Positions 41,878 to 51,403 of a stretch of 64,000 nt of DNA are shown here, in pieces. Location: NCBI RefSeq assembly GCF_901482695.1, contig NZ_LR590484.1:682001-746000 (forward strand). Direction: 5' to 3'. Each line of letters starts with the position of its first letter. Position 1 is the first letter of the stretch. Below the pieces are notes generated by a model. It saw nothing but the letters and a program-made list of their open reading frames with translations. It was not told where the DNA came from and ran no database searches. This DNA is from Sphingobacterium thalpophilum. Lineage in GTDB: Bacteria; Bacteroidota; Bacteroidia; Sphingobacteriales; Sphingobacteriaceae. A program made the translations under genes and the position numbers.

Positions 41878-42009
41878 TGCGCTGCAAACATCGAGAAATT
41901 TAAGGTTAAATACAATTAAATTCTTTCGGTACAAAAGTTCGCTTCTAGTCCTCTTCAGAACCAGTAACAATAGCAGATCGCGTTGTTATTTCACATGGAA
42001 CATAGTAAT

Positions 42010-43329
42010 CTAAAATTGCAGGATAAACACACTCCCTGCTCCCTCCACACTATTGAGGAAAATCGTTCCTTTGTGGAGCAGCATAATTTGTTTGCTCAGG
42101 GTGAGTCCGACCCCTGTCCCTGTTTTCTTTGTGGTAAAGAAAGGTGTGAATATCTGTTCCTGCAGATCCGCTGGGATTCCGGCCCCATTATCTTCAATCC
42201 TGATCTGTATCCTGCCATCAATTTCCAGTGCCGACAGGCTGATATATCCCGCCGCTTTTGACTTGACTGCATCGATGGCATTCAGCATCATATTGATAAT
42301 AACCTGCTCGATGAGATTTACGTCGGCATACAGCACAAGACGGGTGTTTTTTAAAATGATGTCCACGTCTATATTCCTCTGGATGAGCGTAGGCTCCAGC
42401 AGCTGATAAATATGTTCAAATAGCTGGGATACCTGAATTGGCGCTACCTGTGGCTGATCAACTTTATTGATCATACGATAGCTCTTTGCAAAATGAAGCA
42501 AACCTTCACTCCGGCGCTTGATTGTGGATATGCCTGTTTTCAGGTCTTCGATATCTTCCTGTCCTCTAAAATGGTCCAGACGGCCGTTGAGTGTTTCGGC
42601 CAATGAACTGATCGGAGCAATGGAGTTCATGATTTCGTGCGTAAGTACACGCAGCAATTTATGCCAGGCCTTTGTTTCCGTCTCGTCGATAGCTTCATTG
42701 ATATTCTGATAAACCACGATGCGGAAAACTGCATCTTGTGTCTCAAAACTTGAACTTTGAATCAGGAGCTTAATTTTTCCTTTGCTGGACTGAATGGATT
42801 CCATCTGTTGCTGCCCATGGTCGAGCTGCATTGTTTTCTCGTATAGATCCTGATTTTTTTTCTTTAGCCCTGCTATATTTCCAAGGTGCGGCAAATGAAA
42901 AAGCTGCTTAAAAGCGTCGTTTACCCACATCACTTTGCCTGTGCCAATTTCATAGAATATAATGGCTGAGTTCAACATATTGATCACACGGTCAAGGTAT
43001 TGATGTTGTATCTCCTGTTTGATACTAATCTCCTTATACGTTTCATTGATCTGATTAAATGCAAAGAAAAGCTGTCCTTCAACAGACTTCGGATTTTTTA
43101 CCAGAAACCTCCGTGTGAAATCACGGTATTTGACTGCTTCTGAAAACTCGACAAGTTGACGAACCAAAAAATTATACTGCGCATACAGACTAAAACCAAG
43201 ATAAAGCATGATACAAAAAATCAGGGATGCTTGCACATATTCTCGCTTGATGCCCAAGTAAGCTACCGCAACCGAAGCGGCCAGAAGCAGAACAATCTTC
43301 ATGGCATTGAATAGTTTACCCCGACTCAT
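42010..43329 (-). CDS. Sensor histidine kinase, NtrY/NtrB-like
   Basis: The 439-residue kinase has two N-terminal membrane helices (about residues 9-28 and 33-52) with almost no periplasmic loop. A linker and PAS-like domain (about 110-215) follow, then the dimerisation helix LLRVLTHEIMNSIAPISSLA with phospho-acceptor His231. The ATPase domain has the N box INMMLNAIDAV, G1 DNGAGIP and FFTTKKTGTGVGLTLSKQIM. Without a periplasmic sensor, it likely senses membrane or cytoplasmic signals. It begins three bases after the response regulator stop, so the pair is coupled, and is third in the tolC-regulator-kinase operon. It probably controls the divergent efflux genes. Confidence 0.92.
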   Translation of the reverse strand: MSRGKLFNAMKIVLLLAASVAVAYLGIKREYVQASLIFCIMLYLGFSLYAQYNFLVRQLVEFSEAVKYRDFTRRFLVKNPKSVEGQLFFAFNQINETYKEISIKQEIQHQYLDRVINMLNSAIIFYEIGTGKVMWVNDAFKQLFHLPHLGNIAGLKKKNQDLYEKTMQLDHGQQQMESIQSSKGKIKLLIQSSSFETQDAVFRIVVYQNINEAIDETETKAWHKLLRVLTHEIMNSIAPISSLAETLNGRLDHFRGQEDIEDLKTGISTIKRRSEGLLHFAKSYRMINKVDQPQVAPIQVSQLFEHIYQLLEPTLIQRNIDVDIILKNTRLVLYADVNLIEQVIINMMLNAIDAVKSKAAGYISLSALEIDGRIQIRIEDNGAGIPADLQEQIFTPFFTTKKTGTGVGLTLSKQIMLLHKGTIFLNSVEGAGSVFILQF

Positions 43330-43332
43330 AGA

Positions 43333-44694
43333 CTAGATATCATATTTTTCCAGACGTCTGTAGAGTGCGGCACGGGTAAGTCCCAGCTCTTTGGCGGCTT
43401 TGCTGATATTTCCATTGTATCGTTCGATGGCCGACTTGATTGCTTTGCGTTCCAGCTCTTCCAGATTTTGACTACCGGGCATGGTTGCAGCAACAGGCAT
43501 TTCGGCCTGCTGCTCAATGGGAGAAAAAAACAAGTCATTACCAGCAATGCTGATCTGGTCAGCCATGATCACCGCCCGCTCTATACTGTATTGAAGCTCA
43601 CGCACATTGCCCGGAAAATGATAAGCAAACATCTTTTTTATGGCATCCGGCTCAAAACCTTCAATTCTTTTATTGTATTTTTTTGCATAGATATCCAAAA
43701 AATATGCCGCCAGCACCTTGATATCTTCTCCCCTCTCCCGCAAGGGCGGCACCTGGATCTCCACTGTATTGATGCGATAGATCAGATCTTTTCGAAACCG
43801 GCTTTCATCAGCCAGTTGCTTGAGAGGAACATTTGTTGCCGAGATCAAACGTATATCGACAGGAATAGCCTGGTAAGAACCTAGCGGTGTGACCTGGCGA
43901 TTTTGAAGCACAGTCAGTAGCTTAGCTTGTTGCTGTAGAGATATATTTCCGATTTCATCGAGAAATAACGTCCCGCCGTTTGCTGCTTCAAACCTGCCCT
44001 GACGGTCCTCGCGGGCATCTGTAAACGCTCCTTTCTTATAGCCAAAAAGTTCACTCTCAAACAACGTTTCTGTCAATGCCCCCACATCGACCTTTACGTA
44101 AACACGATCTGCACGCAGTGACCTGCGCTGGATGGCCTGAGCAATCAGGTCCTTACCAGTACCATTTTCGCCCAGAATGAGAATATTCGCATCTGTAGGT
44201 GCAATCTTCTCCAACTTATACTGCAATTCATCCATCACCGGCGAATTGCCAATAAGATCAGGGCTATTGCTAGATCTTAGTAGTGAGCTTTTATTTTTCT
44301 TCTCTTTATTTTTTGACTCGGCGAGCGTACTTTCAATTGTGTTCAATAGCTGCTCATTCTCCCATGGCTTGACAACAAAATCAGCTGCGCCCTGCTTTAG
44401 GGACTTAACAGCTAGATCCACGGCGCCATAAGCAGTGATCATAATCACATGAACATGGGGAAATTTTTCTTTAATCCGTGATAACCAATACAAGCCTTCA
44501 TTTCCTGTATTGATGGTGCTCTTGAAGTTCATATCCAGAAGCACGAGGTCATAAGGCATTTTGTCCAGATGTCCGATCAGATTTTCCGGATTAGTTTCCA
44601 CCTGGACATGACTAACTTTGGGTTTGAGCAGAATTCTCGCTGCCGTTAATAAATCTTGATCGTCGTCGACTACTAAAATAGATGCTTTTTTCAT
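43333..44694 (-). CDS. Sigma-54-dependent response regulator (NtrC family)
   Basis: The 453-residue regulator has a receiver domain (phospho-acceptor Asp54 in [10 protein letters not shown] at the end of VVKPW), an AAA+ domain and a C-terminal Fis-type helix-turn-helix ([20 protein letters not shown]). Walker A is GENGTGKD and Walker B is [11 protein letters not shown]. The sigma-54 contact loop reads GAFTDA rather than GAFTGA. Such activators bind enhancer sites over 100 bases upstream and open sigma-54 promoters when phosphorylated by the partner kinase, here the next gene. The TolC gene lies upstream by 31 bases. Candidate enhancer repeats are at 46349-46403. Confidence 0.93.
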   Translation of the reverse strand: MKKASILVVDDDQDLLTAARILLKPKVSHVQVETNPENLIGHLDKMPYDLVLLDMNFKSTINTGNEGLYWLSRIKEKFPHVHVIMITAYGAVDLAVKSLKQGAADFVVKPWENEQLLNTIESTLAESKNKEKKNKSSLLRSSNSPDLIGNSPVMDELQYKLEKIAPTDANILILGENGTGKDLIAQAIQRRSLRADRVYVKVDVGALTETLFESELFGYKKGAFTDAREDRQGRFEAANGGTLFLDEIGNISLQQQAKLLTVLQNRQVTPLGSYQAIPVDIRLISATNVPLKQLADESRFRKDLIYRINTVEIQVPPLRERGEDIKVLAAYFLDIYAKKYNKRIEGFEPDAIKKMFAYHFPGNVRELQYSIERAVIMADQISIAGNDLFFSPIEQQAEMPVAATMPGSQNLEELERKAIKSAIERYNGNISKAAKELGLTRAALYRRLEKYDI

Positions 44695-44725
44695 ACTCCC
44701 TGGCTTCTTTCAGACACTAAGATAA

Positions 44726-46114
44726 CTATAAATTTAACGAGCCTGCGTAATAATCGTTGATATATTTTTGCAGCAGCCATTCATATTGCTTCACAAGCAA
44801 TTGAATCTGACTACTGTCGTATTTATTTTTGGCCGTAAGAAAGATAACAGAATTACTGTTTCCCAGTTCGAATACGACTTTAGCTATGCGGAAAGATTCC
44901 GCATAATTTTCATTTTGACTACGTAATTGTGTAATCATGTTACTGGCGTTCTGCAAATTAAAAACAGCATTGGATGTGGCAGACCGTAAAATATTTGCCT
45001 GAATCTCTTTTTGATACTTAGCTGCTTGTAGATCTAACTTCGCTAAACGGACGTTGTTGTAAACCTGTAAATGATTAAAAATAGGAACAGAGAGATTTAA
45101 AGAAATAGACTTTCCGACGTTATTACGCATTTGTGACCAATACGTCCCTTGAATCCCCAATTTAGAATAATTGGAGCCTAAACCAGCGCTCAAACTCAAC
45201 GATGGATAATAATATGATTTCGCAATCTTAATATTCCGCTCCGCCACTTTAATCTGATAATCCAGCGCCTGCATATCGGGCAATTGAGCAACAGCCATTT
45301 CATATAGCTGTTTCGCATCCAGTCGTTGCCCGCTTTCCTGCATTCTTAGGTTATCCAATTCTCCCAATTGATTTTCATCCATATTTAGCAAGGTGGCGAG
45401 TTTCACTCGGCTACTATAGAGTAACTGCCGGTTATTCTCAACCATATTAACATCGTTGGCCAGTTGTCCTTTCAAATCAAAGTAGTCTCCCGGGTTGATG
45501 GCACCTTCCTTATGCATCGTCTCCGCCCGGCGAACCTGTTCCCGGGTTACCTCAGTCTGCATTTCGGATTGTCTCAATATATCCTGAGCAGTCAAACTTT
45601 GGATATAAGCAGTAATAACATCCAGTTTTAAAGCATTAATCTGCGTATCAAAAGTCAATTTACCGGCAGTCTTTGCATCAGCACGCATCCGAATTTCGTT
45701 AAATAGACGAAACCCTCTAAATAGTGGAAGACTTGCACCCAAGGAAAAATTCCCTGTCGAATTGTTGGATGAAATATATTGAAGGGTAGAATTATCCTGC
45801 GATCTTCCAGATGTCAGGCTATGCTGTAGACTTGCATTTACATCGGGAAGTCTATTCGCTTTAGCTTGTGCTAAATTCACCTCTGCACGCCTCACATCCA
45901 GTTCATTCTGCAATAGGGTTGGATTGGCTTTTACAGCTAATTGTATACATTCAGCTAAAGTTCGTTTGGTCATTTGTTTATTGTCGCCCGTTGTGACTAT
46001 CGATGTCCCGGTCTCTCTTTCTGATAGTCCCTGCTCAGCCTGTTGCGCTTTTGCGCTGCCATAACTCAATAAAAAACATAACGTAGTATATATATAGACT
46101 CTCTTCATATCCAT
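44726..46114 (-). CDS. TolC-family outer membrane efflux channel
   Basis: The 462-residue protein has a signal peptide (MDMKRVYIYTTLCFLLSYGS, then AKAQ) and the repeated TolC/OEP architecture. RTLAECIQLAVKANPTLLQN and DVRRAEVNLAQAKANRLPDV begin the first repeat, and PDMQALDYQIKVAERNIKIA with SYYPSLSLSAGLGSNYSKLG marks the second. It forms a trimeric outer-membrane tunnel for the divergent MacA/MacB-type exporter. Being first in an operon with the regulator and kinase means the control genes rise with the channel, a positive feedback layout. The start is the first ATG before the signal peptide. Confidence 0.92.
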   Translation of the reverse strand: MDMKRVYIYTTLCFLLSYGSAKAQQAEQGLSERETGTSIVTTGDNKQMTKRTLAECIQLAVKANPTLLQNELDVRRAEVNLAQAKANRLPDVNASLQHSLTSGRSQDNSTLQYISSNNSTGNFSLGASLPLFRGFRLFNEIRMRADAKTAGKLTFDTQINALKLDVITAYIQSLTAQDILRQSEMQTEVTREQVRRAETMHKEGAINPGDYFDLKGQLANDVNMVENNRQLLYSSRVKLATLLNMDENQLGELDNLRMQESGQRLDAKQLYEMAVAQLPDMQALDYQIKVAERNIKIAKSYYYPSLSLSAGLGSNYSKLGIQGTYWSQMRNNVGKSISLNLSVPIFNHLQVYNNVRLAKLDLQAAKYQKEIQANILRSATSNAVFNLQNASNMITQLRSQNENYAESFRIAKVVFELGNSNSVIFLTAKNKYDSSQIQLLVKQYEWLLQKYINDYYAGSLNL

Positions 46115-46140
46115 GTTTTATTTTCTTGCTGACCATCGCC

Positions 46141-46147
46141 ATGCCAA
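46141..46147 (-). promoter_or_regulatory. Possible sigma-54 -24 element of the tolC operon
   Basis: TTGGCAT on the minus strand lies about 27 bases before the tolC ATG. The expected GC of the -12 element reads GT here, so the match is incomplete. Confidence 0.25.
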
Positions 46148-46320
46148 ACAACTAAAACATTAAATATCAAATTAATACAAAAAATGAATTTTGAAAAATG
46201 TTCATTAATGGACAGTCGGTGTGCGTAGTTGGACAATTACAATTCGATAGTTCGCCGCAAAAACCGAAACATCTTCATATCAACTTATATCTACTAACAA
46301 TTTTCACTCATTTTTTAGAC

Positions 46321-46334
46321 AGTGATCATTCACT
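46321..46334. repeat. Near-palindrome upstream of the CACTG repeats
   Basis: AGTGATCATTCACT carries AGTGA and TCACT arms around TCAT. It shares the CACT core with the nearby phased repeats and may be part of the same binding region. Confidence 0.45.
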
Positions 46335-46348
46335 AGTTGTTCAGTTTG

Positions 46349-46403
46349 CACTGAGTAACCACTGAACAAGCACTGAACGAGCACTGAATAACCACTGTTT
46401 GAA
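46349..46403. repeat. Five 11-bp phased CACTG repeats, candidate enhancer
   Basis: Units CACTGAGTAAC, CACTGAACAAG, CACTGAACGAG, CACTGAATAAC and CACTGTTTGAA begin at 46349, 46360, 46371, 46382 and 46393, exactly 11 bp apart. One repeat per helical turn puts all copies on one face of the DNA, the arrangement expected for oligomeric regulator binding. They lie about 235 bases from tolC and 400 from the macA-like start. Confidence 0.75.
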
Positions 46404-46757
46404 AGAAGGACTTGATCACTATTTGGTCCTAATTTGCTGTAATTAAAAATTACTATCCCCAAGACTTTCATATGACCCTAAAATACTTGATGTTATTAAT
46501 ATCCAACCGAGTAATCATCTTAAAAGATCGATAGTATACGACGAATAAGATCAGGGAAATAACCCAATAAGGATAATTGTATCAAAAACCTTTAGACCTC
46601 AGCACAGTCTGTGATTATAGTTGTTCAAAGCGTTTCAGTTACCGCAATGGATAACAAAAAAAGACAGTTGTACGTCTTCGTACAAGAAGTGTCCGCTATC
46701 GAACACCAAACAAGAAGTAAAACAAAGTAAACGACTACAAATCAATACATTAAATTA

Positions 46758-46764
46758 TTGGCAC
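46758..46764 (+). promoter_or_regulatory. Possible sigma-54 -24 element of the macA-permease operon
   Basis: TTGGCAC matches the -24 half of the sigma-54 consensus, 36 bases before the ATG at 46801. The -12 half reads TCAT instead of TTGC, so the site is only a candidate. Confidence 0.3.
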
Positions 46765-46800
46765 AGCTTTCATAGTTACATACCAAATTGATATTAAATT

Positions 46801-48051
46801 ATGGACAGACCTTTAGAAAAGAAGAAGTGGAATAGCAAACGTATCATGACCATTGTAGGAATTACGGGCATTGTTGGGTTAATAGGAGCCAGCTTTTATT
46901 TTACCTCGGGCAAGAGCAAGCTCAACGTTGAAGCTGAACGCATCTCTATCGTCGAAATAAAAAATGGAAATTTTCAGGAATTCATTCCTATCAACGGCAC
47001 AGTACTTCCAATCAGCAGCATCTACCTCGACGCATCTGTGGGCGGCCGTGTAGAAGAAAAATTTGTGGAAGATGGTACTATCTTAAAGAAAGGTGATCCT
47101 ATTATGCGTCTCTCCAATACGGATCAGGAGCTTACCCTGGTACAACAAGAAACACAAGTACTGAATCTCTTAACACAGTCCCAAATTGCGCAGACCAATG
47201 CACAACAAGCATCGATTAACAACCGAAACCAGATGGCTGATGTAGAACAGGCTTATCGAGAAGCTGAACGTGTCTATAACCTAAACAGAAAATTACTCAC
47301 CGAAAAAGCTATTGGTACACAGGAATTCGAAAAATCTCAGAACGAATATAACTATCAAAAAGAACGGGTCAATTTGACCAAACAGATCCTCAAACAGGAC
47401 GAGATCTCCAATGCGCAAAAAGCCAATCAGGATAAGCAGACCTACCAACGTACACAGAGCGCATTGGAACTGATGAAAAGAAAAATTGGTGATCTTATCG
47501 TTAGAGCGCCTGTTGACGGACAATTGACCTCCTTCGATGCAGAAATTGGACAAAACAAAAACGCCGGGGAACGGTTGGGACAAATCGACGTGCTGACTGG
47601 ATTCAAAGTACGGGCCGATATTGACGAGCACTATATTAACCGCATTTTTCCGGACTTGCAGGGCGAGTTTTCCATTGGTGACAAAACCTATAAGTTACGT
47701 ATCAAGAAGGTATATACCCAAGTCACCAATGGCCGATTCCAGGTGGATATGGAATTCATCAATGATGTTCCTAAGGGAATTCGTCGTGGTCAGACTTTAC
47801 AGATTCGTCTTGCATTAAGCGACGAGACCAAAGCTCTGTTATTGGCAAAAGGGGGATTCTATCAGCAAACTGGTGGCAACTGGATATTCAAGCTGGATAA
47901 AAACGGAAGCACTGCTTATCGCGTGGATATCCAACTGGGACGACAAAACCCCGAATACTACGAAGTTATAAAAGGCTTACAACCAGGCGATAAAGTGGTC
48001 GTATCCAGCTATGAGACCTACGACAAAGTGCAGGAGCTAAATATTAAATGA
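46801..48051 (+). CDS. MacA/HlyD-type periplasmic adaptor (membrane fusion protein)
   Basis: The 416-residue protein has one N-terminal membrane anchor (residues 15-36, MTIVGITGIVGLIGASFYF). A lipoyl-like half (GTVLPISSIYLDASVGGRVE) follows, then a long coiled coil of Gln-rich heptads (about 105-215), the second lipoyl half (LIVRAPVDGQLTSFDAEIGQ), a beta-barrel domain and a C-terminal domain with VIKGLQPGDKVVVSSYETYD. It links the inner-membrane ABC part to TolC across the periplasm. It is the first gene of the plus-strand operon, 127 bases before the ATPase gene. Only one adaptor is present for all permeases in view. Confidence 0.92.
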   Translation: MDRPLEKKKWNSKRIMTIVGITGIVGLIGASFYFTSGKSKLNVEAERISIVEIKNGNFQEFIPINGTVLPISSIYLDASVGGRVEEKFVEDGTILKKGDPIMRLSNTDQELTLVQQETQVLNLLTQSQIAQTNAQQASINNRNQMADVEQAYREAERVYNLNRKLLTEKAIGTQEFEKSQNEYNYQKERVNLTKQILKQDEISNAQKANQDKQTYQRTQSALELMKRKIGDLIVRAPVDGQLTSFDAEIGQNKNAGERLGQIDVLTGFKVRADIDEHYINRIFPDLQGEFSIGDKTYKLRIKKVYTQVTNGRFQVDMEFINDVPKGIRRGQTLQIRLALSDETKALLLAKGGFYQQTGGNWIFKLDKNGSTAYRVDIQLGRQNPEYYEVIKGLQPGDKVVVSSYETYDKVQELNIK

Positions 48052-48177
48052 TAAAGTTAGGTTTCAACATAGGATAAAAGACGGAAATTCAGATTTCTTA
48101 CAAATAAACAATGTAAACAAATAATATTAAACAGAATAATTACTGCCTAAAGCAATTGTGGCAAAAAATAACGAACG

Positions 48178-48873
48178 ATGAGCACAAAAAATATGATTAA
48201 AATAACAAATCTTCAAAAGTATTACCGCACTGAAGAAGTAGAGACAGTCGCATTGAATAATTTGAACATCCATGTCAAAGAAGGCGAATTTGTTGCCGTC
48301 ATGGGGCCTTCCGGTTGCGGGAAATCTACACTATTAAATATCATCGGCCTACTGGATGATCTGGATGAAGGCAGTTACTTGTTTAACGATATAGAAGTGG
48401 CCAAATTCAAAGAACGTGGTCGTTCAGACCTGCGGAAGCACAATATCGGCTTTGTCTTTCAGAGCTTTAATCTAATTGATGAACTGACAGTGTTTGAAAA
48501 TGTCGAACTGCCACTTGTCTACACCAATGTACCTGCAGCAGAACGCAAAAGACGCGTTGAAGAAGTCCTTGAAAAAGTACAGATAATGCACCGGCGCAAT
48601 CACTTCCCTCAACAGTTGTCTGGAGGTCAGCAGCAGCGCGTTGCTGTCGCCCGCGCGGTCGTAAATAACCCTAAATTGATCCTTGCCGATGAGCCTACAG
48701 GTAACCTCGATTCCAATAATGGTAATGAGGTGATGCAGCTTCTCACTGAACTCAACGAGGCGGGCACGACCATCGTAATGGTAACACACAGTGAACATGA
48801 TGCCAAATTTGCCGACCGTGTCATTCGTATGCTGGACGGTCAGGTGATCATGGAAACCTCGTCCTTAAGCTAG
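48178..48873 (+). CDS. MacB/LolD-type ABC transporter ATP-binding protein
   Basis: The 231-residue protein is a complete nucleotide-binding domain. Walker A is GPSGCGKST (43-51), Q-loop Gln95 in FVFQSFNLID, signature LSGGQQQR (147-154), Walker B LILADE (167-172) and the H-loop His in MVTHSEH. The FVFQSFNL and DEPTGNLDS segments place it in the MacB/LolD/FtsE group, which works with FtsX-like permeases to drive periplasmic motion rather than transport through the membrane itself. It is the only ATPase in view and sits upstream of seven permease genes, so it probably powers several of them. Confidence 0.95.
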   Translation: MSTKNMIKITNLQKYYRTEEVETVALNNLNIHVKEGEFVAVMGPSGCGKSTLLNIIGLLDDLDEGSYLFNDIEVAKFKERGRSDLRKHNIGFVFQSFNLIDELTVFENVELPLVYTNVPAAERKRRVEEVLEKVQIMHRRNHFPQQLSGGQQQRVAVARAVVNNPKLILADEPTGNLDSNNGNEVMQLLTELNEAGTTIVMVTHSEHDAKFADRVIRMLDGQVIMETSSLS

Positions 48874-48944
48874 CTAACGCAATTGATTTTAGCGGGCCTT
48901 ATAGTTTAAGAACTTTGCATATTAAACAAGTTTAACATCAAAAA

Positions 48945-51362
48945 ATGATGAAAGGTTTAAAATTAATCTGGAGACAATGGCGGCACAATCGTCTCTTTAC
49001 CTTCCTAAATATCATCGGATTAGCTGTGGGGATCAGTGCATGCTGGATTGTATTTCGCATTGTCAACTACGAAATAAGTTTTGATCAGCATCATCCTGAA
49101 AAAGAACGCATCTACAAGCTATACTCCGCATTTAAAGAAGGGGAGAATATACATCATTTCGATGGGACGCCTTACCCTTTAGCTTCTTTTCTAAGTGCTT
49201 ATCTAAAGAACGAAATAACAGGGCTAGAGCTTATTGCACCAGTTATTAACCGATCATTTGAAAGTATAAAGATACAGTCGGGTCGGGATATATTGGAATT
49301 CAATGATCAGCAGAAAATAGTATCTGTTACTGCCGATTACTTTAAACTTGTTCCCTATAAATGGCTTGTAGGAAACCCCAGTACAGCACTCAAAAATATC
49401 AATGAAATCATATTGACGGAATCAAGAGCAAAACAATATTTCAACGATACTGATCTAAAAACGCTATTGGGGAAGACCATCCTATATGACGATCAACCGC
49501 TAACGGTTACAGGTATCGTGGCTGACCTTGACTTTCCGAGCAGCTTTACCAACAAAGAATTTATTCGTGTAAAACCAAATCCTCAGGAGGTCGATAATTG
49601 GGAGAATTCAAGCTCAAATTTCCAAGTTTACGTTAAATTGGCTGACAACGGTAGGCCTTCTCAAGTAACAGCAGCAGCGACCAAGAAGGTCAAAGAGATG
49701 GTCGGCGATAAATTTAAACAATATAATATAACGCCGGGATATAAATTAGCTCCGCTCACAGATTTGCATTTCAATAAGTTTATTCAAAATAGCAGCGACA
49801 AACAGATATTACTCGGGCTTGTCGGCATCGCTGCTTTCCTGCTTACCCTCGCCAGTATCAATTACATTAATCTAACCACAGCTCGGATTCCCTCCCGGTC
49901 ACGGGAAATTGGCATTCGCAAGACATTAGGCGAACAGCCAAAACATCTAATCCTCGCATTTATCAAAGAGACATTTGTCACATGCGTGTTAAGTCTGATA
50001 TTCTCCTGGCCATTGGTGAGATTGTTTGAAGCCGCGTTCTATTCCTATATTCCAGTAGATATCAATACATTCTCAGATTATCTGCCCCTTTTCATCTTTC
50101 TAGCTTTACTTATTACCGTTTTAACACTCGCTACCAGTCTCTACCCAGCTTATCTGATCAATAAGGTACATGTGGTCGATGTGATGAAAGCAAATGGAAC
50201 GGACAAATTATCTTTTGGCGGACTTTCCTTGAGAAAAGTACTCATCGTGTGTCAATTCGTCATTGCTCAGGCTTTTGTGGTACTAACGATAATTATGGGT
50301 TTACAGTTGAAGCATGCACTAAACAGCGATGCAGGCTTTCAGGACGAAGCCGTTATTACCATCCCGCTTCCTTATAAAAAAGCAGAAGACTCCGGAAATA
50401 GTCCTTTCTTGCTGAAACAGCTCCTGCAAAAATATCCCGAAATCGACCATGTATCGCTAGGTCATCTTCCGATGAACAACGACCAGTGGGGGAATAATAT
50501 CATCATGCAGAGTGATACCGGCGAGGTCTTGGTCAACATGCCCTTTAAATATGTCGAAGAAAATTATCTCGATGTGTTCGGTATGAAGCTGTTGGCAGGA
50601 CGCGCGCTTACACGTTCCGACAGCACATCCGGAATACTTGTCAATGAAATGGCTATAAAAAAGTTTGGTTTCAAATCTCCACAAGAGGCCGTGGGTAAAC
50701 ATGTGTCGGTAAACGACAGACCCACTACCATTGTCGGCGTATTGGCTAACTTCCACAACTTTAATTTCCATGCGACATTGGACCCCGTAGCGATGCAGTT
50801 AACGACGAATAAAGCTATGCTGCAAAATATTAATATCAAATTAGGTACCGATTCCCGTAAATGGCCGGCAGCCTTTGCGGCGATAGAGAAAGACTGGAAG
50901 ACGGTCTACCCCAAAGCGCCTTTTACCTACCAGTTTTATGATCAACATATAAAAGAACTCTATGAAGCAGATTATCGTTTATACAGAATTATTAATTTAT
51001 CTACCTCAATCACCATTCTTCTTAGCTGTTTAGGTTTGATCGGGTTGGTGACATTAACGACCCATCAGCGCACAAAAGAAATAGGTATCCGAAAAATTCT
51101 AGGCAGTACAGTTAGTGGAATCATATTACTTCTATCGAAAGACTATATGAAGTTGATTATAATATCCATTTTAATAGCCACCCCGATCGCATGGCTGGCA
51201 GTCAACAGATGGTTAAGCGACTTTGCCTTCAGAATTGAGCTGAGCTGGTGGATGTTTACAATTCCGGCAATAATAACCCTTGGCATCGCATTTCTGGCCA
51301 TGAGTTATCATGCATTGAGTGCAGCCCGCGCTAATCCAGTAGATAGTTTACGAGATGAATAA
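48945..51362 (+). CDS. Fused double FtsX/MacB-type ABC permease 1
   Basis: The 805-residue protein contains two full permease modules. Module 1 has a first membrane helix (LFTFLNIIGLAVGISACWIV, about 17-40), a MacB periplasmic core domain to about 280, and three FtsX helices to about 410, with the coupling motif REIGIRKTLG at 320-329. Module 2 repeats this from FVIAQAFVVLTIIMG (about 438-452), ending with KEIGIRKILG and the terminal PVDSLRDE. It therefore supplies both halves of a transporter, eight helices, from one chain. It is the first of the array, 71 bases after the ATPase gene. Substrate unknown. Confidence 0.9.
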   Translation: MMKGLKLIWRQWRHNRLFTFLNIIGLAVGISACWIVFRIVNYEISFDQHHPEKERIYKLYSAFKEGENIHHFDGTPYPLASFLSAYLKNEITGLELIAPVINRSFESIKIQSGRDILEFNDQQKIVSVTADYFKLVPYKWLVGNPSTALKNINEIILTESRAKQYFNDTDLKTLLGKTILYDDQPLTVTGIVADLDFPSSFTNKEFIRVKPNPQEVDNWENSSSNFQVYVKLADNGRPSQVTAAATKKVKEMVGDKFKQYNITPGYKLAPLTDLHFNKFIQNSSDKQILLGLVGIAAFLLTLASINYINLTTARIPSRSREIGIRKTLGEQPKHLILAFIKETFVTCVLSLIFSWPLVRLFEAAFYSYIPVDINTFSDYLPLFIFLALLITVLTLATSLYPAYLINKVHVVDVMKANGTDKLSFGGLSLRKVLIVCQFVIAQAFVVLTIIMGLQLKHALNSDAGFQDEAVITIPLPYKKAEDSGNSPFLLKQLLQKYPEIDHVSLGHLPMNNDQWGNNIIMQSDTGEVLVNMPFKYVEENYLDVFGMKLLAGRALTRSDSTSGILVNEMAIKKFGFKSPQEAVGKHVSVNDRPTTIVGVLANFHNFNFHATLDPVAMQLTTNKAMLQNINIKLGTDSRKWPAAFAAIEKDWKTVYPKAPFTYQFYDQHIKELYEADYRLYRIINLSTSITILLSCLGLIGLVTLTTHQRTKEIGIRKILGSTVSGIILLLSKDYMKLIIISILIATPIAWLAVNRWLSDFAFRIELSWWMFTIPAIITLGIAFLAMSYHALSAARANPVDSLRDE

Positions 51363-51403
51363 AAAGCTTGATAGCTTTATACGATAACTTCGACGAGACC
51401 AAA

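Larger units (their letters stand above)
46115..46800. promoter_or_regulatory. Divergent regulatory region between tolC and the macA-like gene
   Basis: A 686-base non-coding region shared by the two divergent efflux operons. It contains five CACTG repeats at 11-bp spacing, a near-palindrome at 46321-46334, and TTGGCAT (tolC side) and TTGGCAC (macA side) sequences near each start that resemble sigma-54 -24 elements. No TAnnTTTG box was noticed beside either gene. No gene is supported inside. Confidence 0.6.

Noticed and set aside
46349-46403. CACTG units as a CRISPR or transposon end
   Set aside because: Units are only 11 bp with no spacers, and no transposase or terminal inverted repeats are nearby.
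46421-46440. TTGG...TTTGCT resembling a sigma-54 promoter
   Set aside because: The distance between GG and GC is 9 bases rather than the strict 10, and it is 360 bases from the nearest plus-strand start.
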